A DNA stretch of 48,734 bases, taken from Crocinitomicaceae bacterium (GTDB taxonomy: Bacteria; Bacteroidota; Bacteroidia; Flavobacteriales_D; Crocinitomicaceae). The notes under the pieces were generated by a model that was not told where the DNA came from, made no database searches, and saw only the letters and a list, made by a program, of their open reading frames with translations. The translations under genes were made by a program, and so were the position numbers. Where the stretch lies: the NCBI GenBank assembly GCA_022447665.1, contig JAKVAQ010000005.1:95424-144157 (forward strand), read 5' to 3'. Below are positions 43,718-48,734 of this stretch, one piece after another. Every line of letters starts with the position of its first letter. The stretch's first letter is position 1.

Positions 43718-44796
43718 GCCAACCGGCTAAAGAACCTGCATTATTCAAAAAATCGCGCATTTACCTAGTGCTGCTGATTTGTATTGGATTAAGTGGATTC
43801 ATCGTCTTTAGAGAAACACAAAAGGCCAACTTTAGCGTTGATAATATTTCTTGGACGGGTTGGACATTCTTTTGCCTTTTCCTTGGGCTAATAATGATGG
43901 TTGGTCGGGACTTTTTTTATATGGTTCGCCTGAAAATGCTCGCTCCCGACAAACTCACTTGGCGACAAACCTTAAACGTGATTCTTTTATGGGAATTTGC
44001 ATCGGCACTATCACCAGGTGTAGTTGGTGGTACTGCAGTGGCCATGTTCATTTTAAAACGTGAAGGCATCAACCTCGGTAAGTCAACTGCAATGGTAATG
44101 CTTACGGCAATTTTTGACAACCTTTTCTACCTCTTGCTCCTACCCTGCCTATTTATTTGGTTGCCGCTAGACAATCTTTTCCCTGCTGGAAATTCATGGG
44201 TAATATCAAGCGGCAAATGGGTCTTTTGGATAGGATATGCCGCCGTGGCTGTTTTCAATTTAATCATGATTTTAAGCGTATTCTTTTATCCTGTTATCAT
44301 TTGCCGTATTGTATTAGGCATATTCAAGATTCCATTTTTAAAAAAGCACAGCGAAAAGGCGATTCGATTTACTAACGAAATCACTTATGCATCAAGAGAA
44401 GTGCGAAAAAAGAATGCCTTCTTTTGGGTAAAATTTTTCCTCGCCACAGGAGGTTCTTGGATTTGTCGTTTTCTGGTTTTAAACTTCGTTTTACTCGCTT
44501 TTTTGGAGTTGGGTTTATTGGAACATTTAATTCTTTTGGCAAGACAGTTGGTGATGTGGATGATTCTCATCATTCCTACTACACCTGGCGGAGCTGGGCT
44601 AGCTGAGATGCTCTTTACTGACTTCCTTGCTGACATTGCAGGTACCGGAACCTTAATTCTTACCATGGCCTTTATTTGGCGGGGGGTATCCAATTACCTC
44701 TACCTAATTATTGGGTCTATTCTTTTACCTCGATGGTTGGTCAGCACAAAAAAAGCACAAATAAGTAGGGAATCCACTTCAGAGCCGTCAAAGTGA
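43714..44796 (+). CDS. Flippase-like integral membrane protein (UPF0104/LPG-synthase TM type)
   Basis: A 360-residue protein with about eight membrane spans that fits the lysylphosphatidylglycerol-synthase TM-region family (AglD/UPF0104). The family's glycine/proline-rich motifs are present: WEFASALSPGVVGGTAVAMF and, near the C-terminal end, IPTTPGGAGLAEMLFTDFL. Members without an MprF synthetase domain are thought to flip or move polar lipids across the inner membrane. It shares 4-nt overlaps with both neighbours and so is translated with the RND exporter and the glycosyltransferase that follow, which fits a shared role in lipid or glycolipid handling (inference). Confidence 0.8.
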   Translation: MSQPAKEPALFKKSRIYLVLLICIGLSGFIVFRETQKANFSVDNISWTGWTFFCLFLGLIMMVGRDFFYMVRLKMLAPDKLTWRQTLNVILLWEFASALSPGVVGGTAVAMFILKREGINLGKSTAMVMLTAIFDNLFYLLLLPCLFIWLPLDNLFPAGNSWVISSGKWVFWIGYAAVAVFNLIMILSVFFYPVIICRIVLGIFKIPFLKKHSEKAIRFTNEITYASREVRKKNAFFWVKFFLATGGSWICRFLVLNFVLLAFLELGLLEHLILLARQLVMWMILIIPTTPGGAGLAEMLFTDFLADIAGTGTLILTMAFIWRGVSNYLYLIIGSILLPRWLVSTKKAQISRESTSEPSK

Positions 44797-47006
44797 AAAA
44801 TGCTCAAAACGTGAAACTCAAAAAGGCCATAATTGTATTTGTTGGTTGCCTAATTATTGCCGGCGGATATTTGGCCTTCACCAAGGTGAGCTATGACTTT
44901 GACACTTCTCCTTTTGCTTATGCCAGCGTAGAGGAAGAGAAAAAACACAATCATTTCTTAAGTCAGTTTAGACAGTTCGAAAAAGAAACTACGGTTATTC
45001 TAGAAAGAGAAGCAGGTTTTAATTCCTTGGATGTGTTTCAACGTTTACAAACAGCCCAAGATGACTTTTACAATATTGCAGGGCTAGAGAAAATAACCTC
45101 ATTACAAACCTTAATTCTCCCCACAAAAACTCCATTTGGAATTATTTGGTCAGAAGCCCTACCGCTGGAAGAACCTAAGTTCAATCAAAAATTTTCCTTG
45201 CTAAAAAAGCATCAGGATATTATGGAAAAATTCCTGTCTGTAGATGAGAAATTTCTTTGCTTTTATGTTCGAAACGACAGCACAAATTCGAACTTCACCA
45301 ATGATCTAGATTCAGCACTACGCACCTTAGATTTTGTAGACGAATACTACCTTCTTGGCGAGAATGTTCAGAGTGATCAAGCCGAAAAAGCATTGGCCAA
45401 TGAATCACTCACCGTTGGAATTACAGCGACAATCATTCTACTGGTTCTCTTTTTCATATTTGTGCCTTCTCCCGCACGTCTCATTTCAGTACTCTTCATA
45501 ACGCTTCTTAATGTTAGTTTTACTTTCATTTTTATGGTATTGCTCAAGATTCCCATTACCGTGCTCACGGGCATAGTTCCCGGAATTGTAGCGATTCTCT
45601 CTTTTACTGACCAAATGCATATTTCCTATCATTATTCTTTATTAAAGCGAGAAAAGGTTGAAGAAAAGGAAATATTCGTAAAGCTCTTTCAAACCATTGG
45701 CCTTCCTTTAATCCTTACTTCACTTGCGAACCTCATAGGATTTATCATCTTCTTTGCGAATGGAGGTATTGAGCGCATTAATGAGTTAGCCCTTATTGCA
45801 ACACTGGGTATTATAACCTCCTATATTCTTTCGCGTTTAGTACTTCCTCAATTATTATCTGTCCGCATAAAAAGAGGAAAAGGAGAGGAAAAAGCTACGG
45901 CCATACTATCAGGAATTTTGGGAAAGGTAATCGGTAAACCCGTATTTTCACTTTTGTTCTTTTCAGTTTTAACACTTGGCATTGGCTACATAGTTTACGA
46001 AAAGTCAACCATTAACATGCATTATTACTCTCAGGATGAAAATCGATTGAAATATGAAGAGGCCTCAGCGGTATACGACCAAAACTTTCTTGGCGTTCGA
46101 GATATAGAAATAGTTATTGAACAAGAATCTTCACTTTTCAATTCTACAACCGTTTCCTTAATCGAGGAAATTGAGAACTACCTCTTGGAAGAATATGAAT
46201 GTACGAGCATTTATAGCCTAAATACTATTCTCAAGCGTTACGAACGTTACCTAGCTGGTGGAGCACCTACCGGCTATAAACTTCCAAAAAGCATTGACGA
46301 ACCATACATTTCCGAAATTAATAAGTTTAGACATGATTTGGGTATAGATGCCCTTCTTAATGAAGGCGAAACCTGCACGAGAGTTATTGGCTCTTTACCG
46401 GATATTGGAACGCATGAAGGATTAAAACGCAGCAAGGCACTTGAAATATTTCTTCAAAAGCTAGATACCGATTATTCCATAACCATTGGTGGAAACGCTT
46501 TGATGTTCGACAAAGGGGTGTATGGATTGAGCAGGACAGTGATTGTACTTCTTGTTATTGGAATTTCTTTGGTTTCGATTTTTATAAGTCTCTATTTTAG
46601 AAAGTTTTGGTTAGGGCTAGCAACGATTTGGGTGAATCTATTACCCATTGGTTTTGCGTTAAGTATGATGGCAATTCTTGGAGTAGACATCAACCCATCC
46701 TCTTTATTTATGCTCACTATTTTAATCGGTATTGCCTTCGATGATTCCATCTATCTCCTCGGTAATTTGAAACGAATTAAAGGCCCAATTGCGGATCAAG
46801 AACTAATTCAAAATCTCTCGAAAAATGCTTTCCCTCTGATGGTTACAAGTTTTGTAATAGGATTTGCATTTATTGCTTTGCTCCTTTCCGCTCATCATAT
46901 CACCTATAATTTCGGGATTATTATGGCAACAAGTCTTATTTTTGCTCTCGCGACGGATTTACTTTTACTGCCTGTTTTAATTCGAAAGATTTATAGGAAT
47001 ACATGA
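44793..47006 (+). CDS. RND-superfamily (MMPL-type) exporter
   Basis: A 737-residue inner-membrane protein. One helix (about 11-30), a periplasmic domain (about 31-200), a bundle of about five helices (206-365) with TGIVPGIVAILSFTDQMHISYHY, a second periplasmic domain (about 400-585) and another five-helix bundle (590-735) with MLTILIGIAFDDSIYLLGNL. The Asp residues in FTDQMHISY and AFDDSIYL match the proton-relay positions of RND and MMPL transporters, which move lipids such as hopanoids, mycolates and isoprenoids. Length is usual for a single-chain MMPL protein. Overlaps of 4 nt join it to both neighbours. Confidence 0.87.
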   Translation: MKNAQNVKLKKAIIVFVGCLIIAGGYLAFTKVSYDFDTSPFAYASVEEEKKHNHFLSQFRQFEKETTVILEREAGFNSLDVFQRLQTAQDDFYNIAGLEKITSLQTLILPTKTPFGIIWSEALPLEEPKFNQKFSLLKKHQDIMEKFLSVDEKFLCFYVRNDSTNSNFTNDLDSALRTLDFVDEYYLLGENVQSDQAEKALANESLTVGITATIILLVLFFIFVPSPARLISVLFITLLNVSFTFIFMVLLKIPITVLTGIVPGIVAILSFTDQMHISYHYSLLKREKVEEKEIFVKLFQTIGLPLILTSLANLIGFIIFFANGGIERINELALIATLGIITSYILSRLVLPQLLSVRIKRGKGEEKATAILSGILGKVIGKPVFSLLFFSVLTLGIGYIVYEKSTINMHYYSQDENRLKYEEASAVYDQNFLGVRDIEIVIEQESSLFNSTTVSLIEEIENYLLEEYECTSIYSLNTILKRYERYLAGGAPTGYKLPKSIDEPYISEINKFRHDLGIDALLNEGETCTRVIGSLPDIGTHEGLKRSKALEIFLQKLDTDYSITIGGNALMFDKGVYGLSRTVIVLLVIGISLVSIFISLYFRKFWLGLATIWVNLLPIGFALSMMAILGVDINPSSLFMLTILIGIAFDDSIYLLGNLKRIKGPIADQELIQNLSKNAFPLMVTSFVIGFAFIALLLSAHHITYNFGIIMATSLIFALATDLLLLPVLIRKIYRNT

Positions 47007-48472
47007 CCATATTCGCCACCATACTCTATACGCTTTGGCAAATTGTCAATGTATTACTCTTTATCTATGTGATCGTTGAAACCGTACTTCTAATCTCTTC
47101 TTTTATTCGAGAGAAAAGAATCAATCTTCCAAAACAAAAGGAAAGTAACTTACCAAAAGTGTGTATTCAGTTACCAGTGTTCAATGAAAAGTATGTAATT
47201 GAACGTTTATTGGCTTCAGTCACTAAAATTGAATACCCTCGAGAATTATTAGAAATTCAGGTATTGGATGATTCTACGGATGAGACTTCGACGATCATTT
47301 CTGAATATATCGCGAATCATCCTGAAGAGAACATACAGCATATTCAGCGCAATGATCGCTCTGGTTTTAAGGCAGGTGCACTTGATTATGGACTAAAGAA
47401 AACTGACGCTAAATTCATTGCCATTTTTGATGCTGATTTTATTCCAAAACCCGACTTTTTAAAGACTTCTCTTCCTTACTTTTTTGAAAATGCACAGGTT
47501 GGTGTAGTTCAAAGTAGATGGGCACATACGAACGAGCATTTTTCATTTCTTACCCGCGCCCAGGCGATAATGCTAAATACTCACTTTTCAATTGAGCAAA
47601 TGGGTAGAACCAAAAGCGGCGCTTTCATCAACTTTAATGGTACTGCAGGTATTTGGCGAAAAGAGTGTATTGAAGATGCGGGAGGATGGAAATCGGACAC
47701 CTTAACCGAAGATTTGGATTTAAGTTTCAGAGCTCAAAGCAGAGGATGGAAGTTTCAATATTTACATAACCTTACCTCTCCCGCGGAACTACCTGTAACG
47801 CTTGACGCATATAAAACACAACAATTTAGATGGTCTAAAGGTGCTGCGGAATGCATTCGAAAAAACTTAATTCCACTATGGAAATCTCCTGCTTCATTTT
47901 GGGCAAAATTTGCAGGTTCATTTCATTTATTCAATTCTTCAATTTACATCATTGTATTGTTGCTGATTATTGCATCGCCCCTTATATTTTGGCTAAAGAA
48001 TTTAGGCTATATTGATGCTAGCAAGGAGAGCTTTATAAATTTTGCGACAATCTTTACAAGCTGTGCACTGCCTTTTATTTTCTTGGTAGGCCATATTCGT
48101 GCAAAAAGCATAAAACCACTCCAAATCATTCTATTTCCAATTCAGTTTTACCTGTTCTTAGCCATTTCAACCGGAATTTCGTTGTACATGGTACTTGGTG
48201 TAATTCAAGGGTATTTGGGTAACCAATCACCATTTATTCGGACTCCAAAATTCAACCTTTCCACAGATAAAAAAGAAGTTGAATCGGAAGAGTACACCAC
48301 TAAAAAAGAAGTGAACATTAAAGGAATTGAATTTGCATTGCTGCTTTACGCGATCTTCGTATTTACACTTGGCATTATTTACGCGAATATTTTCATGTTC
48401 CTTTATGCCTTGCTCATGATTATTGGCTTCTCGTTAAAGTTGTTCGCAGCACAAAAGGTGTTTAAGTTTTAG
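47003..48472 (+). CDS. Processive family 2 glycosyltransferase (cellulose-synthase-like)
   Basis: A 489-residue membrane glycosyltransferase of CAZy family GT2. One N-terminal helix (8-31) is followed by the GT-A domain with QVLDDSTDET (Asp89/Asp90), DADF (143-146), TEDLDLSFRAQSRGW (base at Asp238) and QQFRW (273-277), the D,D,D,QxxRW set of processive enzymes. C-terminal helices (about 305-400 and 440-485) form the membrane channel region. It resembles CslA/BcsA-like glycan or glycolipid synthases; the sugar donor cannot be read. It is the fourth gene of the coupled operon, overlapping the exporter by 4 nt. The region after it is non-coding. Confidence 0.88.
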   Translation: MTIFATILYTLWQIVNVLLFIYVIVETVLLISSFIREKRINLPKQKESNLPKVCIQLPVFNEKYVIERLLASVTKIEYPRELLEIQVLDDSTDETSTIISEYIANHPEENIQHIQRNDRSGFKAGALDYGLKKTDAKFIAIFDADFIPKPDFLKTSLPYFFENAQVGVVQSRWAHTNEHFSFLTRAQAIMLNTHFSIEQMGRTKSGAFINFNGTAGIWRKECIEDAGGWKSDTLTEDLDLSFRAQSRGWKFQYLHNLTSPAELPVTLDAYKTQQFRWSKGAAECIRKNLIPLWKSPASFWAKFAGSFHLFNSSIYIIVLLLIIASPLIFWLKNLGYIDASKESFINFATIFTSCALPFIFLVGHIRAKSIKPLQIILFPIQFYLFLAISTGISLYMVLGVIQGYLGNQSPFIRTPKFNLSTDKKEVESEEYTTKKEVNIKGIEFALLLYAIFVFTLGIIYANIFMFLYALLMIIGFSLKLFAAQKVFKF

Positions 48473-48510
48473 TTAAAGGATTTCATTTTTCATATCCATT
48501 TACCTAGACT

Positions 48511-48550
48511 TCTCGACTCCGGTCTCTGCTGAGCTTGTCGAAGTACTCGA
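48511..48550. repeat. Dispersed-repeat-like inverted sequence
   Basis: CTTCTCGAC and GTCGAAGT-type arms flank TCCGGTCTCTGCTGAGCTT, in wording close to the CGACAAGCTCAGC elements seen between genes in many Bacteroidota. Just after it a weaker stem (GCTTT/AAAGC, 48556-48571) with a short T-run may end the operon at 48472. Nothing coding is seen from 48473 to the window end. Confidence 0.45.
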
Positions 48551-48590
48551 AGGCCGCTTTCATCATAAAGCATTTTTATTGATGACATCT

Positions 48591-48688
48591 GATCCTTCCC
48601 CCTTTGGAGGGAAAAGAAAGCACGGCTTTTGCACATCGAGTGCCGTCTGCTTAAGACGGGGGAAAAGAGTGATTGAGGGGGAGGGACC
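48591..48688. repeat. MITE-like or REP-like element with imperfect terminal inverted repeats
   Basis: GATCCTTCCCCCTT (48591-48604) and the complement of 48675-48688 (GGTCCCTCCCCCTC) match at 11 of 14 positions and bound about 98 bp. Inside are three short stems: AAAGC/GCTTT near 48618, GCAC/GTGC (48631-48643) and CCGTCT/AGACGG (48643-48659). No target-site duplication could be recognised, and the end of the window is 46 bp away. Confidence 0.45.
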
Positions 48689-48734
48689 TTGAAAGTATTA
48701 CTTTTTAACAACACCTCGCCACCAAATCATCACC

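Overview
The window is about 48.7 kb of A+T-rich DNA (GC estimated by eye in the high thirties) from a member of the Bacteroidota, most likely a free-living, probably marine, relative of the Flavobacteriales. Several things point there. Promoters follow the TTG-N19-21-TAnnTTTG pattern. The window carries families largely restricted to the phylum (DUF2480, the IPExxxVDY family, SpoIIE-type phosphatases fused to periplasmic TPRs, WG-repeat proteins) and one protein with a type IX secretion-like C-terminal domain. Exported lipoproteins and beta-barrel proteins are numerous. I see no phage, transposase, CRISPR array, rRNA or tRNA; this is mostly ordinary chromosome.

Layout. 1-4107 (+): an accessory operon of small proteins, with a DUF1569/DinB-like gene, a second member broken by one in-frame stop, membrane proteins, a lipoprotein and a secreted VWA-like protein. 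4111-4287 (-): a 58-residue SecG-like protein. 4451-10949 (+): five overlapping genes encoding an exported WD40-caspase, an outer-membrane beta-barrel and three lipoproteins, one with a PKD domain. This is the best candidate for an undescribed system. 10951-14681 (-): an AlkD-type DNA glycosylase, two paralogous exported proteins and glycine C-acetyltransferase (kbl). 14768-16653 (+): a sterol-desaturase-type hydroxylase and a lipoprotein. 16654-18452 (-): DUF2007 protein and a DEAD-box helicase. 18588-20741 (+): WG-repeat protein and a small secreted protein. 20825-22403 (-): M42 peptidase and DUF2480. 22549-25374 (+): TerC and lepA. 25437-30220 (-): two paralogous lipoproteins of the ChaN/Tiki/erythromycin-esterase-like type and a TPR-SpoIIE phosphatase, whose 3' end is duplicated in a 141-bp tandem repeat. 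30289-30606 (+): small unknown. 30641-32500 (-): pyruvate kinase and the IPExxxVDY protein. 32578-41896 (+): cyclase-family hydrolase, the rimP-nusA-infB translation operon behind a promoter and leader terminator, and a very large secreted protein. 41886-42737 (-): a beta-propeller protein. 42857-48472 (+): four genes linked by 4-nt overlaps: an rRNA pseudouridine synthase, a flippase-like membrane protein, an RND/MMPL exporter and a processive family 2 glycosyltransferase. The window ends in dispersed-repeat sequence.

Most conserved genes are intact housekeeping genes. The less usual material lies in the envelope operons, in hairpins placed on start codons (11629-11662, 15700-15729), in a G-rich quadruplex-like spacer (11706-11837), in the 141-bp repeat, and in the terminator between promoter and first gene of the nusA operon. 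All family assignments were made by reading motifs; no database search was possible.
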